Positions 35,203-45,219 of a stretch of DNA of 64,000 nt are shown here, piece by piece; within the stretch, counting starts at the first letter, position 1, and the number at the start of each line of letters is the position of its first letter. Made by a program: the position numbers and the translations under genes. The stretch covers positions 992,001-1,056,000 of the forward strand of contig CAWCIY010000003.1 in assembly GCA_963795715.1 (NCBI GenBank), in the 5' to 3' direction. The DNA is from JAFEDN01 sp963795715. Lineage in GTDB: Bacteria; Pseudomonadota; Gammaproteobacteria; Coxiellales; Coxiellaceae. Under the pieces are notes generated by a model. It was not told the origin of the DNA. It worked only from the letters and a program-made list of their open reading frames with translations, and did not search any database.

Positions 35203-35227
35203 GTCATACCGCGGCTCGCGGTATGAC
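35203..35227 (+). terminator. Hairpin after the effector pair
   Basis: Perfect 11-bp arms GTCATACCGCG and complement flank a GCT loop, followed by CGAATTTTATC. It is a likely Rho-independent terminator, or a REP-like palindrome of a kind common in intergenic DNA. Confidence 0.65.
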
Positions 35228-35322
35228 GAATTTTATCTCATGATTAGCTAGCAATTCCAGGTTGCATAATTACAAAAAATCAAGCAAAATACTTATAGAA
35301 TTAAGTCTAAACGAGGGTTAAT

Positions 35323-36162
35323 ATGGATGTTAAAATTATTGATTTTAACGCTAAAAACGCTGCACAAGAGTTTGCTTTAGGGCTGAAGGATATTGGCTTT
35401 GCAGTGATAACGCATCATCCGATTCCTGTAAAACTGATAAATGAAGCTTATGAAAAGTGGTATGCTTTTTTTAAGTCTTCAGAACGCGATAATTTTTTAT
35501 TCAACAAAGAAACCCATGATGGCTATGTTTCTCCTAATTTATCCGAAATTGCCAAAGGTTATACCAAAAAAGATTTAAAAGAGTTTTATCATTTTTATAC
35601 TTGGGGCCGGTGTCCTGAATCAACCCGAGCCGTCACGGTTCGTTTATATCAAGAATTGAGTCAGATGGCGGCAACTTTGTTGGAGTGGATTGAGAATTAC
35701 TTACCCACTGCAATTACCTCTAGTTTAAGTTTGCCATTGTCAGAAATGATTGATGGCAGCCAACAAACTTTATTTCGTTTGATCCATTATCCCCCTTTGA
35801 CCGGAAATGAAGAGCCAGATTCATTGCGAGCTGCGCCTCATGAAGATATTAATCTCATTACCTTGCTTCCTGCTGCTACTGCAAAGGGTTTACAAGTGAA
35901 AGATGCTCAGGGTAGATGGCTGGAAGTTCCATGTGATCCTGGTTGGATTATTGTCAACGCAGGTGATATGTTGCAAGAATGTACCGATTATTATTACCCT
36001 TCTACGACCCATCGAGTGATTAACCCGGTGGGCCAGGATGCTTTAAAACCTCGTTTGTCGATGCCGTTATTTTTACATCCTCGTGATGAAGTGATTTTGT
36101 CTGCTCGTCACACGGCCAAAAGTTATCGTTGGGAGCGTTACCAAGAATTAGGATTAGCATAA
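35323..36162 (+). CDS. Isopenicillin-N-synthase-like 2OG-Fe(II) oxygenase
   Basis: The 279-residue protein has iron ligands His173 and Asp175 (APHEDINLIT) and His230 (STTHRVINP), and the 2-oxoglutarate-binding RxS pair Arg244/Ser246 (RLSMPLF). N-terminal DIGFAVITHHPI and GYVSP fit the DIOX_N part. Such enzymes oxidise small molecules; substrate unknown. The gene stands alone, with the large hairpin starting at its stop codon. Confidence 0.85.
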   Translation: MDVKIIDFNAKNAAQEFALGLKDIGFAVITHHPIPVKLINEAYEKWYAFFKSSERDNFLFNKETHDGYVSPNLSEIAKGYTKKDLKEFYHFYTWGRCPESTRAVTVRLYQELSQMAATLLEWIENYLPTAITSSLSLPLSEMIDGSQQTLFRLIHYPPLTGNEEPDSLRAAPHEDINLITLLPAATAKGLQVKDAQGRWLEVPCDPGWIIVNAGDMLQECTDYYYPSTTHRVINPVGQDALKPRLSMPLFLHPRDEVILSARHTAKSYRWERYQELGLA

Positions 36163-36337
36163 CAGTCCTTCAGATAATTATTCGAACTTTAAGCATCCCG
36201 CGCCGCCCATCTTGAGACGGTTATTGGTTGAGAAACACTCGAAATAGGGGTACTATTCCTTCGTATTTCTCAACCAATAACCGTCACAATTTGAGAGTAT
36301 CGGGGCTTAAAGTCCGAATAATTATCTGAAGGACTGT
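36162..36337 (+). promoter_or_regulatory. ~176-nt nested hairpin ending at the nhaA ribosome-binding site
   Basis: Outer arms 36162-36194 and 36305-36337 pair at 32 of 33 positions; inner arms 36216-36235 and 36266-36285 pair perfectly over 20 bp. The only plausible Shine-Dalgarno for nhaA, GAAGGA just before the ATG at 36340, lies in the right outer arm and pairs with TCCTTC near 36166. If read-through RNA folds this way translation of nhaA is blocked until the stem opens. It may equally be a MITE-like insertion. Confidence 0.75.
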
Positions 36338-36339
36338 AT

Positions 36340-37533
36340 ATGCGAATAAGCAGGGTTGTTTATAATTTTATCCACATGGAGGCCAGTGGGGGAATCATTT
36401 TATTCATTATGGCTATCTTGGCTTTGGCTATAGATAATTCCCCTGTACGCATTTATTACCACCAATTTTTTGATATCATTTGCGCCTTACAGTTTGGTCC
36501 CTATGTATTAGCTAAACCTATTTTATTGTGGGTCAATGATGGTTTTATGACTATTTTTTTCCTTTTGGTAGGGTTGGAAATTAAAAGAGAATTATTTGAA
36601 GGAGAATTAAACAGCTTTTCAAAAGCGTTGTTACCGGCGTTTGCGGCTCTTGGCGGCATGATGGTTCCGGCAATTATTTACATCGCTTTTAATTTTGATA
36701 ATTTGGAAGCATTGCGCGGATGGGCTATTCCTACTGCCACCGATATTGCATTTTCTTTGGGTATTTTATCTTTATTGGGAAAAAAAATCCCCTCTAATTT
36801 AAAAATTTTTCTGATGGCTTTGGCTATATTTGACGACATGGGTGCGGTGGTTATTATTGCTATTTTTTATACCAAGACCATTGCCTTTTGGTCATTCTAT
36901 GCTGCTTTAGCGTTGATGTTATTGTTGTTGATATTGAATCGCTTACGCATCACCAGCTATTTACCCTATTTTATTGTCGGTATGGCTTTGTGGCTTTGTG
37001 TTTTAAAATCAGGAGTACATGCCACACTTTCAGGCATAGTCTTAGCGTTTGCGATTCCCTTGCGCGATCCAAAAAGACCTAATTATTTACCTGCCAAGGA
37101 ATTAATAAAAACATTGCATCCTTGGGTGGTTTTTTTAATTTTGCCTTTATTTGCTTTTGCCAATGCCGGAGTTTCTTTTGAAGGATTATCTTGGAATCAT
37201 TTTGTCGGTCCGATTTCATTGGGAATTACCTTGGGTTTATTTATCGGCAAGCAGTTGGGTATTTGGAGTTTCTCCATGTTGGCGATAAAGACTAAAATCG
37301 CCAAAATGCCAGTAGGAAGTGACGTAAGAGGGATTTATGGCGTTGGACTTTTAGGAGGCGTTGGCTTTACCATGAGTTTATTCGTAGGCACTTTAGCTTT
37401 TGAATTCGGCAAAGATGCTTCATTGCACGCGGCCATGGTGAGAACAGGTGTAATTACTGGTTCTCTACTTTCTGGATTATGTGGATACTTATGGTTATGG
37501 CGAATTCATCGAGATCGCCAAACAGCACTATAA
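36340..37533 (+). CDS. nhaA: Na+/H+ antiporter NhaA
   Basis: The 397-residue inner-membrane protein has about 12 helices and the NhaA hallmarks PTATDIAFSLGIL and the paired aspartates in AIFDDMGAVVIIAIFY. It expels Na+ in exchange for protons at alkaline pH. Start ATG 36340 follows GAAGGA at good spacing. Its message begins in, or passes through, the long hairpin, so control may be unusual. Confidence 0.95.
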   Translation: MRISRVVYNFIHMEASGGIILFIMAILALAIDNSPVRIYYHQFFDIICALQFGPYVLAKPILLWVNDGFMTIFFLLVGLEIKRELFEGELNSFSKALLPAFAALGGMMVPAIIYIAFNFDNLEALRGWAIPTATDIAFSLGILSLLGKKIPSNLKIFLMALAIFDDMGAVVIIAIFYTKTIAFWSFYAALALMLLLLILNRLRITSYLPYFIVGMALWLCVLKSGVHATLSGIVLAFAIPLRDPKRPNYLPAKELIKTLHPWVVFLILPLFAFANAGVSFEGLSWNHFVGPISLGITLGLFIGKQLGIWSFSMLAIKTKIAKMPVGSDVRGIYGVGLLGGVGFTMSLFVGTLAFEFGKDASLHAAMVRTGVITGSLLSGLCGYLWLWRIHRDRQTAL

Positions 37534-37549
37534 CCGTCACATAGTCATT

Positions 37550-37843
37550 TCATATGACGATTAAAATTTCCGGAGTGCTGGTCAAATGCCGGTAAAGATT
37601 ATCTAGCTGTTCTTGGCTTTCTGGTCGTATGGTAACAGTCAAAGACATATAATTGGTAAACTGGCTAAATCGCTTTTGGATTTTCTCAGCATCCACTTCT
37701 GGAAAATGCTGGCGAACTATTTCTAAAACCAAATCAGTAAAACTAGGTGAACTTTTCCCCATTATTTTAATGCTAAAATCACAGGGAAATTCAATACCTG
37801 ATTTTGACTCACCATTCCCTTTTTTTTCAGATCTTTTAGCCAA
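37550..37843 (-). CDS. ybeD: YbeD/DUF493 family protein
   Basis: The core IEFPCDFSIKIMGKSSPSF...LTVTIRPESQEQLDNLYRHL is the DUF493 fold, a small ferredoxin-like regulator of unknown mechanism. The start is uncertain: a TTG at 37843 overlapping the dacA stop gives 98 residues; an ATG further up would lie inside dacA. Adjacency to dacA is conserved in E. coli (dacA-ybeD-lipB). Confidence 0.8.
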   Translation of the reverse strand: MAKRSEKKGNGESKSGIEFPCDFSIKIMGKSSPSFTDLVLEIVRQHFPEVDAEKIQKRFSQFTNYMSLTVTIRPESQEQLDNLYRHLTSTPEILIVI

Positions 37844-39113
37844 AGTGATGTAACCATTTTGCAAACAAGATAGCGATGTGATCCCATGCGCGAGATAAAA
37901 TTCCACCTTGAGGATCATCCTCCAATGCCACGACAGGGATAGAGGTCAACGGCTGTCCGTTTAAAGTGACATTAACGCTGCCATAGGCCTGGCCTTTGAT
38001 CACAGGCGCTATTATATTTTGCTGTATCACCATGTTGGCTTTTAGGCCCTTGAATTGATTGGCGGGGATAGTGACATAAGCATTGTCAGCAAAACCCAGT
38101 TTGGCATATTTCTTTTGACCGTACCAAACTCTAGGTTGTGTTTTAGCTTCTATCGTTTGGTTTTTGTTAAATAACTGATGCGATTCAAAAAAACGATAAC
38201 CCCAACTCAGTAAGGCTTGCGAATCGGTGGTGCGAGCAGCCTCGCTGGGCGCTCCTAAAATGACTGAAATCAGTCGCATGTTATTTCTGTTCGCTGAAGC
38301 GACCAAGCAAAAGCCTGCTGAATCAGTATGACCGGTTTTAAGTCCATCTACGGATGGATCTCTCCATAAAAGCCGGTTGCGATTAGGTTGGCGAATATTA
38401 TTGTAGGAAATCCATTTTTGTTTATACCAGGAGTAATCTTCAGGGAAATCTTTAATAATCGCTCTGGTTAAAAGAGCCAAATCATAGGCTGTGGAATAAT
38501 GGTCGGAATTGGGCATGCCGGTTGAGTCGGTATAGTGGGTATTTTGCATGCCTAAACGAGCTGCATTCTGGTTCATTAATTGAACGAACACATCTTCCGC
38601 CCCGGCCACATGCTCGGCCATGGCCACGCAAGCATCATTACCGGAAGCGACGATAATGCCATCTAATAAATCTTTAACGCTGACTTGGGTGCCCACTTGC
38701 ACAAACATTCTGGAACCTTGCATTTTCCATGCTTTGGGACTGATGAGGACCAGATCTGCAAGTTTAATTTGGCCTTGTTTCAAAGCGCCTGAAGTCACAT
38801 AAGCAGTCATCAGCTTGGTAAGACTGGCAGGAGGCAGCCGGTCATTCATATTTTGTTGAGCTAAGACCTGGCCGGTATTCGCGTCCATTAAGATGTAAGC
38901 TTTAGCATTGATCACCGGAGGTTGCGGTGTGATGGGCGCGGGGGTGGCAGCCGCTGCCGTGATAGTATTTGTTGTCTTGGGAGCAGCAGTATTCGTCGCC
39001 TTGGGGCTCGTCGTGGTTTGGGTATTTGCAGCTACTTTGGCGGCGGCAAGACTAGAACAAACAAAAGCTGATAACACAGCTCCAACAAAGAAAATTTTTA
39101 ATTTAACAAGCAT
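37836..39113 (-). CDS. dacA: D-alanyl-D-alanine carboxypeptidase (PBP5/6 type)
   Basis: The 425-residue periplasmic enzyme removes the terminal D-Ala from peptidoglycan side chains. Signal peptide, then an unusual Ala/Thr/Pro-rich linker (about 25-67), then motifs Ser97-x-x-Lys100 (SLTK), SGN (157-159) and KTG (GLKTGHTD). The C-terminal end is amphipathic (WDHIAILFAKWLHHF) and would anchor it to the inner membrane. Confidence 0.95.
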   Translation of the reverse strand: MLVKLKIFFVGAVLSAFVCSSLAAAKVAANTQTTTSPKATNTAAPKTTNTITAAAATPAPITPQPPVINAKAYILMDANTGQVLAQQNMNDRLPPASLTKLMTAYVTSGALKQGQIKLADLVLISPKAWKMQGSRMFVQVGTQVSVKDLLDGIIVASGNDACVAMAEHVAGAEDVFVQLMNQNAARLGMQNTHYTDSTGMPNSDHYSTAYDLALLTRAIIKDFPEDYSWYKQKWISYNNIRQPNRNRLLWRDPSVDGLKTGHTDSAGFCLVASANRNNMRLISVILGAPSEAARTTDSQALLSWGYRFFESHQLFNKNQTIEAKTQPRVWYGQKKYAKLGFADNAYVTIPANQFKGLKANMVIQQNIIAPVIKGQAYGSVNVTLNGQPLTSIPVVALEDDPQGGILSRAWDHIAILFAKWLHHFG

Positions 39114-39186
39114 AATTGCCTCAACTAGTATGGAATACGCATATCATAACACTGCTCTATCTTTCCTGCAAACGGCGTAGTAAAAT

Positions 39187-40752
39187 CTACCGGTAAGAAG
39201 AAAAGCTTACTTCGTCACGATCTAATTTTAGCAAAATCTTTAAATAAGTTTCTTCGCTGATTTCGCCTTTTTCCCTCATAGAAAGTAATAGATCCCGTTC
39301 AAATTGTAGCATACGCCGAAGCAAAGGTTCTGCATGCTGATGATTACCTGAATTCAGCCTTTTATGGTAATGAGTAGTCACAATTTCTTTGGCTCCTGCC
39401 ATTTCTTCCTGGCTAAAATGATTTTCAGATTGGTTGATATGTTGTAATGCTTTTTCACTGAGTTCTTGGTAAATAGATCTTATTTTATGCAGATCTTCTT
39501 CATGGTTTCTGCCGATAGCGAGAACATTGATGAGCGGCTGCAAAGTTAATCCTTGTGCTAATAAAGTAAATAATATGGTAATCACGGTCAGAAAAATGAT
39601 TAAATCGCGAGTGGGAAGCTGCGGGTTGGCGTTGGTTAACGCTGGCAAAGCCACTGCCAAGGCCAGAGACACTAAACCGCGCATTCCTGCCCAAGAAACA
39701 ATCAGTCCCTTTTTCCAGGAAATTAGCCTTTGGCTGGACCGCCTCGTTTTCAACTGCCAGATGTGTTGATCAATGGCGATAGTCACCGCCACCCAGGCCA
39801 ATCTGAGTATAAACAGACAAATAATCGTGGCGAGTGAGAACAGCAGTAACATGCTTAGAGGCAAGTAACTGACACTGCGAAAATAAGCTGGGAACTCAGT
39901 ACCAATACTGATAAAAATGAGTCCGTTCAAAAAGAAAATAAGCGTATCCCAAACCGTTTTTTCTGCTATACGGATGCTGGCACTGACCGAACGCTCGGTT
40001 TTTTTGTGGTACAAACCTGCCGCTACCACCGCAAGCACACCAGAGGCGCCTAATTTTTCTGCAAACCAATAAGAAACATAAGCCAAGATCAAACTCATTA
40101 TAATCGGTAGATGATTTTCGGAATGACTTAAAAATTGTTTGATAATAATGCCGGAGATATAAGCATATAATAAACCAATGGCGATGCCGCCGATTCCAAT
40201 ATAAAGCACTTCATGACCTAAAGCAGGCAAAGTGATGCTGGCGCCCAACGCCAGCAATAAAGCCGTTTTATAGAGGACTATGCCACAAGCATCATTAAAC
40301 AGGCTTTCGACTTTAATAATTCGAATAATATGGCGGGGAACGTTCATTTTAGTCAGTATGCTATTGGCGGCTATGACGTCGGTAGGAGCAATAATGGCCC
40401 CTAAAATTAAGCCGGTAGCAAAATTCATACCGGGAATGAGCCAATGCAACATAAAAGCAATGGCGATAGCTGAAACTAAAACTAAAAAGATAGATAATGA
40501 AGTGACAATGGTCAGATGTTGTTTTACATCCTGCCAAGAAACCAAACGCGCTGAAGAAAACAGGATAGGAGGTAAGAATAAGGCCAATACCATGTCGCTG
40601 GGAGGATGCCAACTCGGGATATTGGGAATAAAGCCCACAATTAAGCCGGCAATCACTAGAAGCAGAGGATAGGGAACGTTAATATTTTCTGCAATTGCCG
40701 TTACCACCACTACTAGAAATAAAATAAAGGGTAAACTGGCTAAAGTTGTCAT
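39187..40752 (-). CDS. CPA1-family Na+(K+)/H+ antiporter
   Basis: The 521-residue protein has about 12 membrane helices (to ~400) and a charged cytoplasmic tail with helical segments. LGAIIAPTDVIAANSIL and VESLFNDACGIVLY are the family's ion-binding motifs. It is the second cation/proton antiporter in this region beside nhaA. Confidence 0.9.
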   Translation of the reverse strand: MTTLASLPFILFLVVVVTAIAENINVPYPLLLVIAGLIVGFIPNIPSWHPPSDMVLALFLPPILFSSARLVSWQDVKQHLTIVTSLSIFLVLVSAIAIAFMLHWLIPGMNFATGLILGAIIAPTDVIAANSILTKMNVPRHIIRIIKVESLFNDACGIVLYKTALLLALGASITLPALGHEVLYIGIGGIAIGLLYAYISGIIIKQFLSHSENHLPIIMSLILAYVSYWFAEKLGASGVLAVVAAGLYHKKTERSVSASIRIAEKTVWDTLIFFLNGLIFISIGTEFPAYFRSVSYLPLSMLLLFSLATIICLFILRLAWVAVTIAIDQHIWQLKTRRSSQRLISWKKGLIVSWAGMRGLVSLALAVALPALTNANPQLPTRDLIIFLTVITILFTLLAQGLTLQPLINVLAIGRNHEEDLHKIRSIYQELSEKALQHINQSENHFSQEEMAGAKEIVTTHYHKRLNSGNHQHAEPLLRRMLQFERDLLLSMREKGEISEETYLKILLKLDRDEVSFSSYR

Positions 40753-40830
40753 GAGTCATCCATTGCTGCATGTAGTAAAATATATTATCATACTGCGCTA
40801 CTAAATGCACCTTGTATTCTGGAGAAAAAA

Positions 40831-41262
40831 ATGCCTATAGAACAAACTTTATCTATTATAAAACCGGACGCCGTAGCAAAAAATGTAATTGGACAAATTT
40901 ATACCCGGTTCGAAAGTGCCGGCCTTAAAATCGTGGCGGCTAAAATGCTGTATTTAACCAAGCAAGAGGCTGAAGATTTTTATGCGGTGCATCGTCAAAG
41001 GCCTTTTTTTAAAGATCTTGTTAAATTTATGACGCAGGGTCCGGTGATGATTCAAGTGTTACGCGGCGAAAATGCCGTGATGAAAAATCGTCAATTAATG
41101 GGGGATACCGATCCTAAAAAAGCCGCTGCAGGAACTATCCGCGCTGATTTTGCTGAATCCATTGACGCCAATGCAGTGCATGGTTCTGACAGTCCAGCAA
41201 CAGCCCAACAGGAAATTAATTTCTTCTTTAAGCCCGAAGATATTTGCGCTTTCAGTGAATAA
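40831..41262 (+). CDS. ndk: Nucleoside diphosphate kinase
   Basis: The 143-residue enzyme transfers the gamma-phosphate of ATP to NDPs through phospho-His117 in NAVHGSDS. TLSIIKPDAV at the start and QGPVMIQVLRGENAV are diagnostic. It starts just before rlmN on the same strand, as in E. coli. GGAG site before the ATG. Confidence 0.97.
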   Translation: MPIEQTLSIIKPDAVAKNVIGQIYTRFESAGLKIVAAKMLYLTKQEAEDFYAVHRQRPFFKDLVKFMTQGPVMIQVLRGENAVMKNRQLMGDTDPKKAAAGTIRADFAESIDANAVHGSDSPATAQQEINFFFKPEDICAFSE

Positions 41263-41269
41263 CAGTCTA

Positions 41270-42328
41270 ATGAACCTAATGAGTTTGGACCGGCCTGCAA
41301 TGGCCGGTTTCCTAACTGCTTTAGATGAACCTACATCCCACGCTCGGACTTTGGTACAAAGGATTCATCAGCGTAGAACTTTTGATTTTTCCGCATATGC
41401 CTAACCTCAGCCGGCGTTTACGCGCCAAATTAATAGAGAGGGCGGCGATAACGCTTCCCGAATTAATTCAAGAACGGATTTCTGCTGATGGACTTACAAA
41501 TGGTTATTAAAGTTAGCAGACGGCAACGCCATTGAGACTGTATACATACCTCCTTTGGAAGGCGATGAGCGGGGCACTTTGTGTATTTCTTCGCAGGTAG
41601 GATGTGGCTTAAACTGTCGGTTTTGCGCCACAGCTCAGTCTGGCTTTAATCGCAATCTCACTACGGATGAAATCATCGGCCAATTGTGGTGGGCCGCCGC
41701 TCGAGTTCCTAAAATCACCAATGTGGTGATGATGGGCATGGGTGAACCGTTATTAAATTATGGTCCCGTGGTTTCAGCGTTGAATTTGATGCTAGATCAT
41801 TGCGCCTATGGTTTATCTAAATACCGGGTTACAGTGAGCACTGCCGGATTAGTGCCGGCTATGCAGAAGCTACGTATAGATAGCCCTGTTTCTTTAGCGG
41901 TTTCATTACATGCGCCCAACAATGATTTGCGTTCACAATTGATTCCTTTAAATAAGAAATACCCTTTAGAACAACTCATTCCAGTTTGCCGAGAGTATTA
42001 TCCTGCGCATTCTAAGCAAACCGTGTTATTCGAGTATGTCATGTTGGCTGAGATTAATGACAGTTTAAGCCATGCCCGGCAACTGGTTGAGTTAGTTTCT
42101 GATATCCGTTGCAAGGTCAATTTGATTCCCTTCAATCCTTTTCCTGGCGCCGCCTATCAATGTTCCAGTCCAGAGGCGATTGCTTCTTTTCAGGGCCATT
42201 TGATGTCATCAGGAATCCAGACTTGGGTCAGACGGACCCGAGGGGATGATATAGAAGGCGCCTGCGGGCAATTGGCGGGCCGGTTTAAAGATCGGACTGG
42301 ACGCAAAAAAAGCCCTATAATAGAATAA
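41270..42328 (+). CDS. rlmN: RlmN 23S rRNA A2503 methyltransferase, frame broken
   Basis: Three frames make one gene: MNLMSLDRPAMAGFLTALD from 41270 to about 41395, NLSRRLRAKLIERAAI to about 41495, then the radical-SAM body from about 41500 (CGLNCRFCATAQSGFNRN with the Cys triad, MGMGEPLLNY, ACGQLAGRF). Breaks: an extra T at CATATGCC (~41395) and a missing A at GGACTTAC (~41492). RlmN also methylates some tRNAs. Likely sequence error. Confidence 0.9.
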
Positions 42329-42335
42329 GCGATTC

Positions 42336-42448
42336 TAGGATCTATTTACATTTCGCTAGGCCGGAGCAGAAACCGTTGATTTTCGAGCAGCGGAGCGTAG
42401 GAAATCAACGGTTTATGCCCGGTCTAGTAGAAATGTAAACAGATCCTA
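42336..42448 (+). repeat. Nested ~113-nt hairpin between rlmN and rodZ
   Basis: Outer arms TAGGATCTATTTACATTTC (42336-42354) and 42430-42448 pair with one mismatch; an inner stem of about 13 bp around AACCGTTGATTT pairs with AAATCAACGGTT. Architecture resembles the hairpin before nhaA but the sequence differs. A smaller hairpin (CCAAGGAAAG/CTTTCTTGG, ~42450-42470) follows and may be a terminator. Confidence 0.65.
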
Positions 42449-42499
42449 ACCAAGGAAAGGACTTTCTTGGTAGTCATTTTAGTTTTAAGAGGTTAATTC

Positions 42500-43315
42500 A
42501 TGAAAGATTCCTACGAAAATTCCGGGTCTATTACGGGTGATACTCCCGGATCAATTCTCAAGGCAGCCCGCACGGAACGCGGTTTAACTGTTGTGGATGT
42601 GGCCGCTAGACTTTGTCTTAGTGTGCAATTAATAGAAGATATGGAACGTGATGACTACAGTCATATGCGGGCCAGGGTTTATGCCCGAGGACATCTGGTT
42701 TCTTATGCCCATTTGCTGGGAATACCGGAACAGCAAATTCAAACTGCTTTAAGTAACGTAAAAATGGAGTTTGTTCCCGAAAAAAGCTTATTGCTAGACG
42801 ATAAGGACCGTCACATACCGATACAATCGGTTGAAACTTCCCAGCAGCGCCCCAGTTTACTGATATGGGGCAGTATTTTGGTACTGATTATTATTCTAGG
42901 TTTGGCCATGATGTGGTGGAAGGGGATGAACGCGCCTGCAACCAAAGTTGAGAATCCTGCAAAAACTGAAAATGAAACTACGGTAATTATTCAACAACCC
43001 CAACCTTCCAAACCGGCAGCGCCTGTGAGCCCTATGGCGCCTCAACCAACGCCTCCGGCTCCCAACACAAGCGTCAATGCTGCACCTGATGTAAATCAAG
43101 CGCAGCCACAGCAGACGATTCAGCCACAGCCCACAAATCCACCGGCTCAACCTCAATCTCAATCTCAACCTCAACCTCAAGCGCAAGTGCAAGTGCAAGA
43201 GCAGAGTGTGATTCAACCCAGCGATATGAGTAATAGTGGCAATGGACGTAGCCGTGGCGATGCAAACGTATCCCTGCCGCCTCCTCGGGCCAGCAATAGC
43301 GGTATGGAGGAATAA
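42500..43315 (+). CDS. rodZ: Cell-shape protein RodZ
   Basis: The 271-residue protein links MreB to the membrane. N-terminal helix-turn-helix (PGSILKAARTERGLTVVDVA, ARGHLVSYAHLLGI), one membrane helix (SLLIWGSILVLIIILGLAM, ~120-140), then a Pro/Gln-rich periplasmic tail. The usual C-terminal DUF4115 domain is not visible, so the periplasmic part is short and low-complexity. It lies between rlmN and hisS, as in E. coli but without pilF and ispG. Confidence 0.9.
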   Translation: MKDSYENSGSITGDTPGSILKAARTERGLTVVDVAARLCLSVQLIEDMERDDYSHMRARVYARGHLVSYAHLLGIPEQQIQTALSNVKMEFVPEKSLLLDDKDRHIPIQSVETSQQRPSLLIWGSILVLIIILGLAMMWWKGMNAPATKVENPAKTENETTVIIQQPQPSKPAAPVSPMAPQPTPPAPNTSVNAAPDVNQAQPQQTIQPQPTNPPAQPQSQSQPQPQAQVQVQEQSVIQPSDMSNSGNGRSRGDANVSLPPPRASNSGMEE

Positions 43316-43317
43316 TC

Positions 43318-44618
43318 TTGGCTCAAGCGCTGCAAGCTGTTCGAGGGATGAACGATATTCTGCCGGAGCAAACTCCTTATTGGCAGCATATCGAATCCCG
43401 TTGCCGGGAATTAGCTCAGAGCTACGGTTATCGGGAAATTCGTTTTCCGATTATGGAGCAAACAGCCTTATTTGCTCGAGGAATAGGCGACGCCACCGAC
43501 ATTGTCGAAAAAGAAATGTATACTTTCACCGATCGTAACGGCGACAGTTTGAGCTTGCGTCCTGAAGGGACTGCAAGTTGCGTGCGTGCTGGTATTCAAA
43601 ATGGCTTGTTTTATAACCAGATCCAACGATTATGGTATTTAGGCCCCATGTTCCGCCATGAACGCCCGCAAAAAGGCCGTTACCGGCAATTTCACCAGTT
43701 TGGGGTGGAAGCTTATGGTATGTCCGGCCCGGATATTGATGCTGAAGTGATTTTTTTAGGGCAACGCTTTTTAAATGAATTTGGTTTAGGGGATCGGTTA
43801 GAGTTGCAATTAATTGCTTGGGCACCAGTGCAGTGCGTTCACTTTATCGCCAACGCTTAGTGGAGTTTTATCAAAAACATTATGATTTACTGGATGAGGA
43901 CAGCCAGCGCCGCTTGGTATCCAATCCATTGCGAATTTTAGATAGTAAAAATCCAGCCATGATAGATTTAAATCAAGCCGCCCCGAGTATTTTGGAACAT
44001 TTGGATCCGCCTTCCCAACATCATTTTGAGGGTTTACGGCGCTTATTAGATGCGGTTAGGATCCAGTACACGGTCAACCCTCGGTTGGTGCGAGGATTGG
44101 ATTATTATGAATTGACCGTATTTCGAATGGGTCACCACTGAACTGGGAGCTCAAGGCACCGTTTGTGCAGGCGGGCGTTATAATCGCTTAGTGGAAGAAT
44201 TGGGGGGACGACCGACCCCTGCAATTGGTTTTGCCTGCGGTTTAGAGCGTTTAGTGTTATTATTAACGGCAACCAATAAAGTCCAGCTGCGCGCCCCTGA
44301 TGTATATTTAGTTTTAATTGGGGCGCCCGCGGTCGAACGAGGTATGGTGATAGCCGAGGGGTTACGTTCGCAATTTCCTTCTTTAGAAATTATATCCCAT
44401 TTATCTGGAGGCGGGTTAAAATCCAGTTAAAGGCGGCAGATAAAAGCGGCGCTAAATTCGCAGTTATTATCGGCGAAGAAGAATTAGCGCAACAGCAAGT
44501 TTTGGTTAAAAACTTACGAGAAGGCAGCCAACAGAAAATATTTTTGTCCGAGTTAACGAATTACTTTGACGGGAGAACCTGCGAATGCCAGCATATGAAA
44601 CTGATAGTGAGCAATTAG
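43318..44618 (+). CDS. hisS: Histidyl-tRNA synthetase, frame broken
   Basis: The gene starts with TTG (LAQALQAVRGMNDILPEQTP). Class II motifs are present: motif 1 region IRFPIMEQTALFARG, motif 2 MFRHERPQKGRYRQFHQFG, histidine loops LVRGLDYYELTVF and CAGGRYNRLVEELGG, motif 3 AIGFACGLERLVLLL. Three frame changes: near 43812, near 44126 (extra C at TTTCGAATGG) and near 44422. The end is uncertain: the last frame stops at 44618, but a shifted TGA at 44567-44569 would end it before yfgM. Essential gene, so errors likely. Confidence 0.9.
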
Positions 44619-45206
44619 ACTCATAAAAAAATGGTGGGTAGATAACGGCAAATGGATCACGATTGCGGTGATCATTGGCCTGGCCTGTGGTTTAGGTTGG
44701 CGATTATTGGCATCAACAGCAGGCGACTCAGGCTCAACAGCGCTTCAATGTTATATCAACAAGTTTTATTTGCCGATAGCCAAAATAAATCGGATGAAGT
44801 GAATCAAATTTCTCAGGAAATCATGAAACGGTTTCCTCGCTCCGAGTACGCTGCTATGACTCAATTGTTTGCAGCCAAATCTGCGCTTAGCCAAAATAAA
44901 AATGATGTGGCGTCTCAAGATTTACAGTGGGTGATGGACCATGCGAAGAATCCCGGCATTAAACAAATTGCTCGCCTGAGAAAGGCAAGGGTACTTTTAG
45001 CACAAAAACAAACTGCCGCTGCACAGCAAATATTGGCCAAAGTGGACGATTAAGTTTTTCAACCAGAAATTGATGAGATTCAAGGCGATATTTATGCTAC
45101 TATGGGTGATGCAGCTAAAGCACACCAATCTTATCAAGCCGCACAAACAGGATTTTCGGCGATTTTAGGCGAAGATACTCTGCTCAGCATGAAGCTGTCA
45201 CAGTAA
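44585..45206 (+). pseudogene. yfgM: YfgM-like ancillary translocon protein, frame broken
   Basis: Pieces in several frames match YfgM: MPAYETDSEQLDS, KKWWVDNGKWITIAVIIGLA (membrane helix), YWHQQQATQAQQR, then the TPR-like body ASMLYQQVLFADSQNKSDE to AKVDD, and a last piece FQPEIDEIQGDIYATMGDA to KLSQ after an in-frame TAA at 45051-45053. YfgM partners PpiD at SecYEG. Frame changes near 44624, 44705 and 44745. It may be sequence error or true decay; the gene is dispensable in E. coli. Confidence 0.75.
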
Positions 45207-45219
45207 AAACAATAGAAAC

